Part shown: piece after piece, positions 1-8,560 of the stretch
Layout: each line of letters opens with the position of its first letter
Position numbering within the stretch: the stretch's first letter is position 1
NCBI RefSeq assembly: GCF_018917935.1
Contig: NZ_JAHLPN010000005.1
Coordinates: forward strand, 62,001 to 126,000
Reading direction: 5' to 3'
DNA length: 64,000 nucleotides
Source: Kineothrix sp. MSJ-39
GTDB taxonomy: Bacteria; Bacillota; Clostridia; Lachnospirales; Lachnospiraceae
Translations under genes and position numbers: made by a program
Notes under the pieces: generated by a model
The model's input: the letters and a program-made list of their open reading frames with translations, nothing else
Databases searched by the model: none
What the model was told of the DNA's origin: nothing

Positions 1-459
1 AAAATATGATCTATGCTGTCTGATGACCATATTTTTGCAGCCTTCCACTACAAAATCAAAGCCCGAAACAACGATTGCACAACTGATCTGCGGAAAATAA
101 GCACCGCAAAGTGCCGTATAGGCAGCACCAAGTGAAAGCCCGATCATGCCGATCTTGGTTACCTTTACCGGACATTTTTCTTTTAACCAGTCGATCGCCA
201 GTTCCACATAATCGAGTGGGATCGCTACGGTCTGTCTGGAAAGCGGCTTCCAAAGATAGTAGCCCACTGCTAACACGCTGTAGCCCTCTTTTGCCAGGAT
301 CGCAGCTCTTGCCTCTACCACATTCCGTGGTTCTCCACTGCCTCCCACAAAAATGATCGCTTTATCCACATAACGGTCTCCCTGATAAAAACTGCCAAGA
401 AACCCTTCCTTTTCCAAGCTGCAGATCAGATCCGGTTTTCTTTCCTGTCCGTTTTCCAT
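1..459 (-). CDS. Acyl-CoA thioester hydrolase/BAAT-like alpha/beta hydrolase, C-terminus cut by window edge
   Basis: The first 153 residues of an alpha/beta hydrolase are present; the gene runs off the left edge. A nucleophile elbow GLSLG sits at residues 107-111, so Ser109 is the likely nucleophile. It is preceded by an oxyanion-type segment (VGGSGEPRN, about 38-46) and by the LDYVELAIDWL helix that I associate with the BAAT C-terminal family. The catalytic Asp and His would lie outside the window. The ATG at 459 has a good ribosome site (GGAAGGGAG). The substrate is unknown: a thioester or ester hydrolase is the family role. No partner gene is visible; the upstream gene on this strand is the PstS-like lipoprotein. 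Confidence 0.7.
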   Translation of the reverse strand, partial: MENGQERKPDLICSLEKEGFLGSFYQGDRYVDKAIIFVGGSGEPRNVVEARAAILAKEGYSVLAVGYYLWKPLSRQTVAIPLDYVELAIDWLKEKCPVKVTKIGMIGLSLGAAYTALCGAYFPQISCAIVVSGFDFVVEGCKNMVIRQHRSYF

Positions 460-475
460 AAAAAAACTCCCTTCC

Positions 476-514
476 GTGTTACATGTTAGTCAATTCTAAC
501 TCAAATTGTAACAC
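476..514. other. Imperfect nested inverted repeat between lipoprotein and hydrolase genes
   Basis: Outer arms GTGTTAC/GTAACAC and inner arms GTTAG/CTAAC can form one nested hairpin. No T-run follows on either strand, so a classic terminator is not supported. It lies directly upstream of the hydrolase ribosome site and could act as a leader hairpin or operator. Confidence 0.35.
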
Positions 515-530
515 AGAAGGGATCGTTTTA

Positions 531-1373
531 CTATCTTTTATTCAGATCCTGCCAGCTTTCATATTTCTTATCATAGATTTTCTGTATATTCTTTTTAGAA
601 AGCTCTTCCAGTGGATTTTCTGTATTTACGATCACCGCGATCGCATCCCGTCCGAATACCTGCGTCTGTAACAGCTCTTTTTCATATGCTTTCAGACTTC
701 TGGATGACATCGCCAGATCGCAGCGGTTTTGCAGTACATCGTTGATACCCTGCGTGGAATCCGACACCTCGATCTCTATCTTCGCATTGGGATTTTGCTT
801 TTCATAATCTGCTGCAAGCTCCTGCATCATTGGTGCCATAGAGGAAGAACCATGTATCACGAGCGTTCCCTTTGACTGATCTGACAAAAATGTTTCCGAT
901 TTCTGAACAGGCACGCAGTACTTTCCTACCAGCTCCTGTCCCTTTGTCCGTACATAGTACAGGAAATCATTTGCAACAGCGGACAGTGTATCCGGATATG
1001 CCACATAATACTCTCTTGTCAGCGGATATTTTCTTTCTTCTATCGTCTGCTGTGTCGGCAGACTTCCATCGATCGCAAGTACCTTGATCTGTGCAGACTC
1101 CTGTAATGCGCTGTATGCCACATATCCGATCGCATCCTTTGCTGCCTCCACCTGCTGTATCATATCCTCTGTGGAAGCTGCGATCTCTTTTGTGCCTGAT
1201 GCATCTGTATTTACCAGATTTTCAAATTCCGCTTTTGTACCGGAACCGTCTTCTCTGGAAATTACCTGCAGCTTACCCATTTGGGACAGATCAGGAAGCG
1301 TCTTTTGTCCACAGCCTGTCAGAAGCAATAGGAAAGCGGGCAACAGTAAAAGTAATTTTCTCTGTCCTTTCAT
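531..1373 (-). CDS. Circularly permuted PstS-like phosphate-binding lipoprotein
   Basis: A 280-residue lipoprotein with lipobox LTGC (Cys21), so it is anchored outside the membrane. It carries all the PstS family landmarks but in swapped order. The normally C-terminal half comes first (SREDGSGTK at 39-47, the IGY segment near 82-84, YPLTR at 116-120). The normally N-terminal half follows (GSSSMAP at 175-181, then the DLAMSSR, IAVIVN and IYD...W blocks). Both phosphate-contacting loops (GSGT and GSSS) are kept, so anion binding is plausible. It starts one base after the Na/Pi symporter stop, which indicates translational coupling. No PstCAB genes are nearby. Phosphate as ligand is inference from family and partner. 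Confidence 0.85.
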   Translation of the reverse strand: MKGQRKLLLLLPAFLLLLTGCGQKTLPDLSQMGKLQVISREDGSGTKAEFENLVNTDASGTKEIAASTEDMIQQVEAAKDAIGYVAYSALQESAQIKVLAIDGSLPTQQTIEERKYPLTREYYVAYPDTLSAVANDFLYYVRTKGQELVGKYCVPVQKSETFLSDQSKGTLVIHGSSSMAPMMQELAADYEKQNPNAKIEIEVSDSTQGINDVLQNRCDLAMSSRSLKAYEKELLQTQVFGRDAIAVIVNTENPLEELSKKNIQKIYDKKYESWQDLNKR

Positions 1374-1374
1374 G

Positions 1375-3120
1375 CTATGCCAGACTCCCTTCTGCTGCGG
1401 GAACCTTCAGACCTTCCCTTACAAGTTCTTCGTTTTCGATGGCAAACTTGTCGAATGTGATATGCTCCAGTGCTTCCTCCGCGATTGCTGCGCAGTTATC
1501 TGCCATTCTGTCCATATTATATAGAATAGAGGAATACGTTGCTGTCAACTTACCGGAACAGGTCTTTTTCTTGACTCTGGCAAGATGTGCCTTGTTGTTC
1601 TGCTTCTGTGCCTTCGTCATTTTACGTTTATCCATGACTACTTTTTCAGCCACCTGTTCGTTCCCATCTGTTACAGCTTCCACGCATCCTCCGAAAAGTT
1701 TTTCCAGAATCTGCATACAGTCTTTTAATTCCTTAACAGCCGCTTCAGAAAAATACTTGTCTTTTTCTTCCATTTTTTCAATAAAACCGCTTATTTCCTG
1801 ACAACGGTCTGCAATCCTGTCCACGTTATTATTGATGACCAGAAGACCGGCTGTCTGTTCTGCCTGTGTTTCCGTCAGGTTGCCACCGGCAAACATTTTG
1901 GATATATAATCTGTAATCCGATCCTGCAGCTTCTTCACAGTTTCATATTCTGCATGATATTCGCTTCTCTGTTCTTTGTTTTTCCCGTCGGAAAGTACCT
2001 GCTTCATATTGGAAAGCATGGCAGCTGTATGACCGCAGAGTTTTGTCAGCTCACAGGATACCAGATACATGGCAACTGCCGACTGACCGATCAGATGTTC
2101 ATCCAAAAATTGTGGCTGATAAGAAACAACCGGCTGTTTGTCCTCTCCGCGGATGATAAATTTCACGATCTTTACCATGATCGGGATAAGTGGCAGCCAG
2201 ATCAGCGTACATACGACGTTAAAGGTTGTATGCGCATTGGCGATCTGTCTGGAGATCACTTCTATTTCCGGTCCTTTCGGTGAAATGAACTGTACAAACT
2301 TTGTCAGTACAGGGATCAGGAACAGAAACAGGATACTGCCCGTAATATTAAATACACTATGTGCAACTGCTGTTCTCTTTGCATTCTTGGACTGTCCGAT
2401 AGAAGCAAGCAGTGCTGTGATCGTTGTACCGATATTATCACCAAGCAGGATCGGGATCGCTCCGGCAAGTCCTATTACGCTGACCGTGCTGTCTGCCGCA
2501 ATCGGCTGCGTGGCAAAATTCTGCAAAACGGCAATGGTTGCAGAACTGCTCTGTACAACAAGTGTCATGATCATGCCGAGTAACACACCGAGAACCGGTA
2601 TATCACTGACCTTTCCCATCAGATCCAGAAAGATCGGGCTTCTTGCCAGCGGTTTCATAACGCTTCCCATGATTTCGATACCTTCAAACAACAGACCAAA
2701 GGAGAATATGACCATACCGATATTTTTGATCTTCTCTTTTTTGCAGGCGAAGAACAGCATAAAGCCCACAAAAATGATCGGATAAATATAATCACTGATC
2801 TTAAACGCCATTAACTGCGCAGTCATTGTTGTTCCGATATTCGCACCGAAAATAACGGAAATTGCCTGTGGCAGCGACATGAGTCCTGCACTGACAAAAC
2901 CGATCACCATAACGGTTGTCGCAGAGCTGGACTGCAGTACGGCTGTTACCAGTGCTCCCGCAAGCGCTCCCATGATCGGATTCTTTGTCAGAAAGCCCAA
3001 TACCTTTTTCATCTTTTCACCGGCTGCTTTCTGCAGGGCATCGCTCATACTGTTCATACCATATAAGAACAGTGCAAGACCGCCCACCAGACCAAATATT
3101 ACTTGTACTTTTTCATTCAT
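1375..3120 (-). CDS. Na+/phosphate symporter family protein with PhoU-like C-terminal domain
   Basis: A 581-residue membrane protein with two Na_Pi cotransporter repeats, each carrying the QSSSAT signature (about residues 63-68 and 190-195), separated by hydrophobic helices. After about residue 340 comes a soluble helical region typical of PhoU-like domains, with two sets of charged three-helix segments. This matches the YjbB/NptA-type architecture, which takes up or exports phosphate. The next gene on the same strand, one base away, is a phosphate-binding-type lipoprotein, so the two probably act together. The ATG at 3120 follows an AGGAGAA ribosome site. A hairpin at 3138-3161 lies in its leader. 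Confidence 0.88.
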   Translation of the reverse strand: MNEKVQVIFGLVGGLALFLYGMNSMSDALQKAAGEKMKKVLGFLTKNPIMGALAGALVTAVLQSSSATTVMVIGFVSAGLMSLPQAISVIFGANIGTTMTAQLMAFKISDYIYPIIFVGFMLFFACKKEKIKNIGMVIFSFGLLFEGIEIMGSVMKPLARSPIFLDLMGKVSDIPVLGVLLGMIMTLVVQSSSATIAVLQNFATQPIAADSTVSVIGLAGAIPILLGDNIGTTITALLASIGQSKNAKRTAVAHSVFNITGSILFLFLIPVLTKFVQFISPKGPEIEVISRQIANAHTTFNVVCTLIWLPLIPIMVKIVKFIIRGEDKQPVVSYQPQFLDEHLIGQSAVAMYLVSCELTKLCGHTAAMLSNMKQVLSDGKNKEQRSEYHAEYETVKKLQDRITDYISKMFAGGNLTETQAEQTAGLLVINNNVDRIADRCQEISGFIEKMEEKDKYFSEAAVKELKDCMQILEKLFGGCVEAVTDGNEQVAEKVVMDKRKMTKAQKQNNKAHLARVKKKTCSGKLTATYSSILYNMDRMADNCAAIAEEALEHITFDKFAIENEELVREGLKVPAAEGSLA

Positions 3121-3137
3121 AATTCTTCTCCTTTGTC

Positions 3138-3161
3138 TGATACACTTTCTTCAGTGTATCA
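3138..3161 (-). promoter_or_regulatory. Perfect 9-bp hairpin in the leader of the Na/Pi symporter gene
   Basis: TGATACACT and AGTGTATCA are exact inverted arms around a 6-nt loop, ending a few bases before the ribosome site of the symporter gene. No T-run follows. It could be an operator (possibly for a phosphate regulator) or an RNA hairpin affecting initiation. Which of these is not decidable from sequence. Confidence 0.45.
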
Positions 3162-3214
3162 GTGAGAAGAAATATGCAATATCACATACCGGTAAAATGA
3201 AAGTAAAATTTATG

Positions 3215-4822
3215 TCAAGCGTGCAGCAGCTTTGCCAGATCTTCTTTAGGCGTGGAAATTTTGCCGATATTATAGTTCTTTACTAAGATATCCAGTACAT
3301 CGCCGGACAAAAATGCAGGCAGTGTAGGACCAAGCAGGATATCGTGGATGCCCAGATGCAGCAGTGTCAATAGAATGCAGACTGCCTTCTGCTCATACCA
3401 GGAAAGCACCATGGAAAGCGGCAGTTCATTGACACTGCAGCCAAACGCCTCTGCCAGCGCAAGTGCGATCCTGATCGCACCATAGGCATCATTACACTGT
3501 CCGACATCCATGATACGCGGAAGTCCCGCTATCGTTCCGAGATCCAGATCATTAAAGCGGAACTTTCCACATGCCAGCGTCAGAACGATCGTATCCGGCG
3601 GTGTCTGTTTGACAAATTCCGTATAGTAGTTTCTGCCCGGCTTTGCACCGTCGCAGCCACCCACCAGAAAGAAATGGCGGATCTTTCCGGCTTTGACCGC
3701 TTCCACCACTTCAGCCGTATGCGAAAGCACTGCGTGATGTCCGAAGCCTGTCATCACCTTTTCTCCACCGTTGATGCCATGAAGCTGCTTATCCTCCTGA
3801 TAGCCGCCCAGTGCAAGTGCCTTTTCAATGACCGGTGTAAAATCCTTATCGTCTCCGATATGCACCATCTCAGGATAGGAAACAACCTCCGTTGTAAAGA
3901 TCCTGTCCGCGTAGCTTTCCTTTGGTGGCATCAGGCAGTTAGTTGTGAACAACACTGGCGCGGGAATATCTGCAAACTCCTTTTGCTGATTCTGCCATGC
4001 GGTTCCGAAATTTCCTTTTAACTGCGGATGCTTTTTCAGCTCCGGGTAGCCATGCGCGGGCAGCATTTCACCATGTGTATAGACATTTACGCCTCTACCG
4101 TCTGTCTGCTCCAGCAAAAGTTTTAGATCCAGCAGATCATGCCCGGATACGACAATAAACGGTCCTTTTTCGATCTTCAGCGGAACCTCCGTCGGCTCAG
4201 GATTTCCATAGCTTTCCGTGTTGGCACGATCTAACAGTTCCAGACAGAGCAGATTCTTTTCTCCCACTTCATCTACAAGGGGCAGCAGATCTTCTACTGT
4301 CAGTTCTTCCCCCAGCAAAAAGAGTGCTTTTATCATGAAATAGTTTACTTCTTCATTCCGAAAGCCAAGCACCATGGCATGATACGCATAAGCTGCCATA
4401 CCACGCAGCCCGAATAGCACAAGAGATTTTAAAGATCTGATATTTTCCTCCGCCGTCCAGATGCTGCCAAGCTGCAGATCCTCGGTCATCCCACAAGGAT
4501 TCGCACAGCTCTTACAGCCGGGCTTTAAGCTGTCCTTTTCCTGCTGCACCGCTGCGATCATTTCCTTTATGGATGCTTCATTAAAATTGACATTCGTCAG
4601 TGTGGCAAACAATGAGCGGATCACCAGATCACTTGTCCGCTGCTCTACTTTTCCGGCTCCGTTTAAAGAACGGGCAAGCCCGATCAACGCGCCGGTCAGT
4701 TCATCCTGCAGATTTGCCACCTCCGCCGTTTTGCCGCAGACACCCACTTTTCCGCTGCAGCCATCACAGCCCGCAGTCTGCTCACACTGAAAACAAAACA
4801 TATTCTGTATTTCTTTTCCCAC
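3215..4822 (-). CDS. hcp: Hybrid cluster protein (hydroxylamine reductase)
   Basis: A 535-residue cytoplasmic iron-sulfur protein of the prismane/Hcp family, which reduces hydroxylamine and is implicated in nitric oxide detoxification. The N-terminal cluster Cys residues are visible (Cys10, Cys13, Cys22, Cys29, plus an extra Cys19). Hybrid-cluster motifs follow: NCLMPP, VGGCDGAKPGRNYY and LACGKFRFN. The start is a GTG at 4822 with AGGAGAG about 9 nt upstream; the ATG seven codons later has no good ribosome site. The gene stands alone. An imperfect dyad at 4892-4908 (TTAC...GATAA type) upstream could be a CRP/FNR-like HcpR site, but that is weak. Confidence 0.95.
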   Translation of the reverse strand: MGKEIQNMFCFQCEQTAGCDGCSGKVGVCGKTAEVANLQDELTGALIGLARSLNGAGKVEQRTSDLVIRSLFATLTNVNFNEASIKEMIAAVQQEKDSLKPGCKSCANPCGMTEDLQLGSIWTAEENIRSLKSLVLFGLRGMAAYAYHAMVLGFRNEEVNYFMIKALFLLGEELTVEDLLPLVDEVGEKNLLCLELLDRANTESYGNPEPTEVPLKIEKGPFIVVSGHDLLDLKLLLEQTDGRGVNVYTHGEMLPAHGYPELKKHPQLKGNFGTAWQNQQKEFADIPAPVLFTTNCLMPPKESYADRIFTTEVVSYPEMVHIGDDKDFTPVIEKALALGGYQEDKQLHGINGGEKVMTGFGHHAVLSHTAEVVEAVKAGKIRHFFLVGGCDGAKPGRNYYTEFVKQTPPDTIVLTLACGKFRFNDLDLGTIAGLPRIMDVGQCNDAYGAIRIALALAEAFGCSVNELPLSMVLSWYEQKAVCILLTLLHLGIHDILLGPTLPAFLSGDVLDILVKNYNIGKISTPKEDLAKLLHA

Positions 4823-4908
4823 CGGATACTCTCTCCTTTTCTATGTTTTCTTATGTATTTAGTATTCTTCCGAATTGCATTTCTATGTATTTTATCATAA
4901 AAATGTAA

Positions 4909-7008
4909 CTATTCGGCTGCGCCATAAGAAAAACTGATCGGGACTGATTCATGGTAGGCTTCCATCGCCTTGTTAAAATCTGCTTCGGACCGGGTGTCAT
5001 CCTTCTGCTCACAGATAAGCTGACACGTCGTTTCATCGATCGCATATTTACTTACACTATGATTTCCCGCCGTATAGATACAGCCCTGCCCATAGCTGAC
5101 AGGATATGCGGTTCCTTCGCTTTCCACACTGCCCAGATCCTTTACACTACCGTCTATCACATAATATACATGGCAGTCCAGAGCAGCCTGCACGCCCGTA
5201 TCGTAGGTATAGCTTTGCTCTGTGGTAAACAGCACAGGATGCTCCAGTCCGATATCAACCAGTGCAAACTGTGTCTGATCATCCAGTCCGGCTATGGTAT
5301 TCCCGTACAGTAACGCATTTTCCGCACTCTTTGTCACATCTTCTATCTCAATCGTTCCCGTATCGTAGCTCTGCAGATTCCATGTTTTTACCTGTATGCT
5401 ACTGTCTGCCGGATCACTTGCAGGCGCTGGGAAGGTAAACGTTCCGCTGTAGCCATCTGCTGCTTTTTCCATGGTCGGCTCTGAGTCGGATGTACCGGTA
5501 TAAGCCCATGGTGTATAGAAATAATTCCAGTTATCCTCACCGTTTAACTTATTGTTCAGAAGGATACCATAACTTCCGTATTCCCCACAGAGAAAACCAT
5601 ACGCCGCATACTGTCCGGTCGGATCCTCCGCCATTTTGATGAGTGCCCTGGCATCGTCCTTAAATTTTGGAGTGTTGCCCCACGGATACGCCTTGGAGAG
5701 ATCCCCGTCAAGCTCTGCCAGAATGCTGTCCATCATGTCCTGTACCTGCTCCTCCATTTTCTGTCGTGCACTCTCGGCAGCAGCTTCCGCTGCTTTCTCT
5801 GCATCCTGTTGCGCCTGCTCTGCTGCATTGGCTGCATCTGCTGCATCTGCTGTTGTTTCCGACTCCTGCTGTGCCTGTTCCGCCGTCTGTCTGGCAGCTT
5901 CCGTCTCCTGCTGCGCTGCTTCTGCTGCTTTCTTATTCTGGACATTTTCAGTTACCTGTTGCTCACTTTGTGCAGCATCTGCTGTCTGTAAAGCGCTTGT
6001 GTCATCCTCTGTTTTCTGACCGGTCAGACAGAATACTGCTGCCAGTATCACAGCCAGTATCGCCAGAAGACTGCCCCACACCTTCGGCTTTTTAAAGTCC
6101 AAAATATTTTTAATACGTCCTGATGTATCGGATTCTCCGAATGCCAATGGGGAGAAAGTGACCTGCTTTCTGCCTGTCGCAAAAGTAAGCAGGGAGTTAC
6201 TGTATGCTTTCCGAATCTGTGTCCCAAGCTGCAAAAGTACAGCTTCATCACAGCTCATTTCCATATCCCGGATCATCAGAAAGTAGGCGATCCAGACAAA
6301 TGGATTGATCCAGTAAGCTGCCAGTAATACAAATGCAAGCAGCCGGACAATCGGATCTCCTCTCCTGATATGATACATTTCATGCGCCAGAATATAAGGC
6401 TTTTCTTCCACAGATAAATGGAACGGAATATAAATGCGCGGTTTTATGATCCCCAGAACAAACGGAGTTGTCAGATGATCGCATTCCCAGATATTTGCCT
6501 CCATATGTACTGCCTGTGCAGTCATTCTCCTGCATTTTAAATAAGAAATAATGCCATACAGCATCAGCGCGATCACGCCGGCGATCCAGATAAACATACA
6601 GATCTGCAAAATCTGATTCCATCCGCTGCCCAGTCCGGATCCTGCCTGTGACAGTCCCTGTGCTGCTCCGGTCACTGTCTGTCCTGTAATAAGCTGCCCT
6701 GCCGGCTGCAGATTCTGCGTGCCCGCCTGCAGATCTGTTAGCCTTTGCATATTGGATATGGTTACCTTCGGCGAATCCGTTAGAAACCGGATACCACTGA
6801 TCCGCTGCATCAGGAAATGCCAGATACTGAGTAAACTGAACCGTGCTGGGAGCTGTATCTGGAACAGCATCCGGATACCAACCACTGACCAAAGCAGATA
6901 GCTGTATTTTTTCGGCAGTCTGCGCAAAATGAGACGCACCAGTAAAACAGCAAGGATCACAAGTGTCAAAATTCCGTTTCTCTGTAAAAATGTCATAAAG
7001 AATTCCAT
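4909..7008 (-). CDS. BlaR1/MecR1-like M56 membrane metalloprotease with unfamiliar sensor domain
   Basis: A 699-residue membrane protease. N-terminal membrane helices are followed by the zinc motif HEMYH (near residue 208) and a further helix pair near residue 310. Next comes a roughly 95-residue Ala/Gln/Glu-rich coiled-coil linker, then an extracellular domain of about 250 residues. That domain lacks the SxxK...KTG pattern of the BlaR1 penicillin-sensing domain, so a beta-lactam sensor is not supported. The gene starts 3 bp after the BlaI-like repressor stop, the classic pair. By family analogy, ligand binding would activate the protease and lead to cleavage of the repressor. The signal sensed and the target genes are unknown. 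Confidence 0.85.
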   Translation of the reverse strand: MEFFMTFLQRNGILTLVILAVLLVRLILRRLPKKYSYLLWSVVGIRMLFQIQLPARFSLLSIWHFLMQRISGIRFLTDSPKVTISNMQRLTDLQAGTQNLQPAGQLITGQTVTGAAQGLSQAGSGLGSGWNQILQICMFIWIAGVIALMLYGIISYLKCRRMTAQAVHMEANIWECDHLTTPFVLGIIKPRIYIPFHLSVEEKPYILAHEMYHIRRGDPIVRLLAFVLLAAYWINPFVWIAYFLMIRDMEMSCDEAVLLQLGTQIRKAYSNSLLTFATGRKQVTFSPLAFGESDTSGRIKNILDFKKPKVWGSLLAILAVILAAVFCLTGQKTEDDTSALQTADAAQSEQQVTENVQNKKAAEAAQQETEAARQTAEQAQQESETTADAADAANAAEQAQQDAEKAAEAAAESARQKMEEQVQDMMDSILAELDGDLSKAYPWGNTPKFKDDARALIKMAEDPTGQYAAYGFLCGEYGSYGILLNNKLNGEDNWNYFYTPWAYTGTSDSEPTMEKAADGYSGTFTFPAPASDPADSSIQVKTWNLQSYDTGTIEIEDVTKSAENALLYGNTIAGLDDQTQFALVDIGLEHPVLFTTEQSYTYDTGVQAALDCHVYYVIDGSVKDLGSVESEGTAYPVSYGQGCIYTAGNHSVSKYAIDETTCQLICEQKDDTRSEADFNKAMEAYHESVPISFSYGAAE

Positions 7009-7011
7009 CTG

Positions 7012-7374
7012 CTATTCCTCCTTATGTGCCTCGATCATCTGTTTCAGTGCTTCCGCTTCCTCACCGGATATCTTTCTGCCCCCCAGAAATGCTGCAATAA
7101 AACCGGGCAGAGATCCGTCAAAAGTTCTCTCCACAAACTCCTCCGATTCCTTTGCCTGTATCTGCTCTTTGGATACCAGTGCTGATACGATCGTGTCCTT
7201 ATTTTCCAGATATCCTTTTTCACACAGCTTTCTGAGAACGGTGTAAGTTGTTGATTTCTTCCAGCCCAGCTTTTCCTGGCATAAACTAACCAGTTGCCCG
7301 GAACTTACCGGCTCTGCCTCCCAGATCACACACATAAAACGATATTCGCTGTCACATAATTTTGCATATTCCAT
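7012..7374 (-). CDS. BlaI/MecI/CopY-family transcriptional repressor
   Basis: A 120-residue winged-helix repressor. The N-terminal DNA-binding part includes the typical segments VIWEAEPVSSGQLV and KKSTTYTVLRKLCEKGYL. A short helical dimerisation tail follows, where family members are cleaved by their membrane protease partner. It is the first gene of a two-gene operon with the BlaR1-like protease. It probably represses its own promoter, because an exact dyad sits between the -35 and -10 boxes at 7433-7448. No beta-lactamase gene is nearby, so the regulon is unclear. Confidence 0.92.
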   Translation of the reverse strand: MEYAKLCDSEYRFMCVIWEAEPVSSGQLVSLCQEKLGWKKSTTYTVLRKLCEKGYLENKDTIVSALVSKEQIQAKESEEFVERTFDGSLPGFIAAFLGGRKISGEEAEALKQMIEAHKEE

Positions 7375-7431
7375 TTGACATTCTCCTTTTCCGGGTTCTT
7401 CGGTCTATAGTTGTAAACCTATTGTGGTTTT

Positions 7432-7460
7432 AGTTTATAACCATAAACCAGAGCTGTCAA
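7432..7460 (-). promoter_or_regulatory. Promoter and operator of the blaI/blaR1-like operon
   Basis: -35 TTGACA (7455-7460), a 17-bp spacer and -10 TAAACT (7432-7437) on the minus strand. The dyad GTTTAT-N4-ATAAAC (7433-7448) fills the spacer and covers the -10, an ideal repressor site. The -35 box overlaps the TGA stop of the upstream fic gene (7457-7459). Confidence 0.75.
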
Positions 7461-8344
7461 TATGCAATTCTAAAATAATCTAAATATGCTTTATACCTGT
7501 CCTGCGCTGTCAGACAAGTATCCGTCAGATACCCCTTCTCATTGTCCCATTCCTTCAGTCCACGATAATAGAACAGCTTCAGATCATCTTCAATAATAAA
7601 CGGAACGATATGATATTTCAGACATTCCTTAAACAGGATAAGTCTCCCTACACGCCCATTTCCATCCTGAAACGGATGAATCCGTTCAAATTTCACATGG
7701 AAGTCCAGAATATCTTCCAATGTCTTTTCTTCCTTGCTGTTATATGCCGCCAGCAGCTTCTTCATCTCACCGGCAACTTCTTCCGGAAGTGTAGTTTCCA
7801 TACCCCCAACTTCATTCGGCAGCTTTTTATAGTCCCCGACAACAAACCACTCTTTTCTGGAATCACTGGTACCGTTCTTTAAGATCAGATGCAGTTCTTT
7901 GATAAACTTTTCTGTAAGAGTTGTTTTTGCACAGTCAATGATGCTGTCAATGCAGCGGAAATGGTTTGCCGTTTCGATCACATCGTCTACATTGAGTACT
8001 TCTTTTTCGATACCGATTGTGTTTGTTTCAAATATATACCGGGTCTGATCATGTGTCAGGCGACTGCCTTCCATGTGGTTGGAATTATAGGTCAGTTCGA
8101 TCTGTGTCTTATGATAAATACCACCGGCATATCTGTTTGCCTTTTCATCCTGCAAAATATCCAGCAAAGTTACCGACTGCTCCTTTTTATTGGAACGCTC
8201 GGGCTTTTCTGCTTTTTCCGGAATATACCATGTTTTCCCTTTCAAAAAGGCTTCCGGTACACGTCCCTGTGCACAATAATTTCTAACGCTGCGTTCCGAT
8301 ATATTCCACTTTTTTGCCATCTCAGCCACGGAAAGATATTGCAT
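7457..8344 (-). CDS. Fic-domain AMPylase-like protein with N-terminal helix-turn-helix
   Basis: A 295-residue protein. Residues 1-45 look like a MerR/excisionase-type DNA-binding helix-turn-helix. The Fic core motif HPFQDGNGRVGR is intact (the family pattern is HPFx[DE]GNGRxxR), so AMP transfer chemistry is possible. An inhibitory-helix motif of the SxxxEG type (SNHMEG, about residues 89-94) lies N-terminal of the core, as in class II Fic proteins that carry their own inhibitor. The target is unknown and no separate antitoxin gene is visible. ATG at 8344 follows GGGAGG. The DNA-binding part and an inverted repeat upstream suggest possible autoregulation. Confidence 0.9.
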   Translation of the reverse strand: MQYLSVAEMAKKWNISERSVRNYCAQGRVPEAFLKGKTWYIPEKAEKPERSNKKEQSVTLLDILQDEKANRYAGGIYHKTQIELTYNSNHMEGSRLTHDQTRYIFETNTIGIEKEVLNVDDVIETANHFRCIDSIIDCAKTTLTEKFIKELHLILKNGTSDSRKEWFVVGDYKKLPNEVGGMETTLPEEVAGEMKKLLAAYNSKEEKTLEDILDFHVKFERIHPFQDGNGRVGRLILFKECLKYHIVPFIIEDDLKLFYYRGLKEWDNEKGYLTDTCLTAQDRYKAYLDYFRIAY

Positions 8345-8388
8345 ATGTGTCCTCCCTTTTAAAGTTTTAAGCCACGTCTGTTTTCATT

Positions 8389-8455
8389 AGTATACCATAT
8401 TATCGGCAATAAATGCGCTGATTTGTATTGTTTTTATCCATATTTCTTGCCGATA
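8389..8455 (-). promoter_or_regulatory. Possible fic promoter with a spaced inverted repeat
   Basis: An extended -10 (TGG then TATACT, -10 at 8389-8394) precedes fic; no good -35 is visible. Exact 9-bp arms TATCGGCAA (8401-8409) and TTGCCGATA (8447-8455) are separated by 37 bp, with the inner arm in the promoter spacer. The arrangement would suit an autoregulator. Function is inferred. Confidence 0.4.
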
Positions 8456-8560
8456 CAAGTTATTACCAGATCTACAACCCAATCAAAAAGAACGTAATAT
8501 TCATAGTACACTCTCACGCTGAATGCGGTTGCTTGCATTATATATGCTATCACAGAGAAA

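Noticed and set aside
5733-5991. Open frames on both strands within the BlaR1-like gene
   Set aside because: They arise from the low-complexity Ala/Gln/Glu coding of the coiled coil and lack ribosome sites.
4909-7374. Beta-lactam resistance regulator pair (blaI-blaR1 sensu stricto)
   Set aside because: The sensor part lacks penicillin-binding motifs and no beta-lactamase gene is linked; only family-level names are used.
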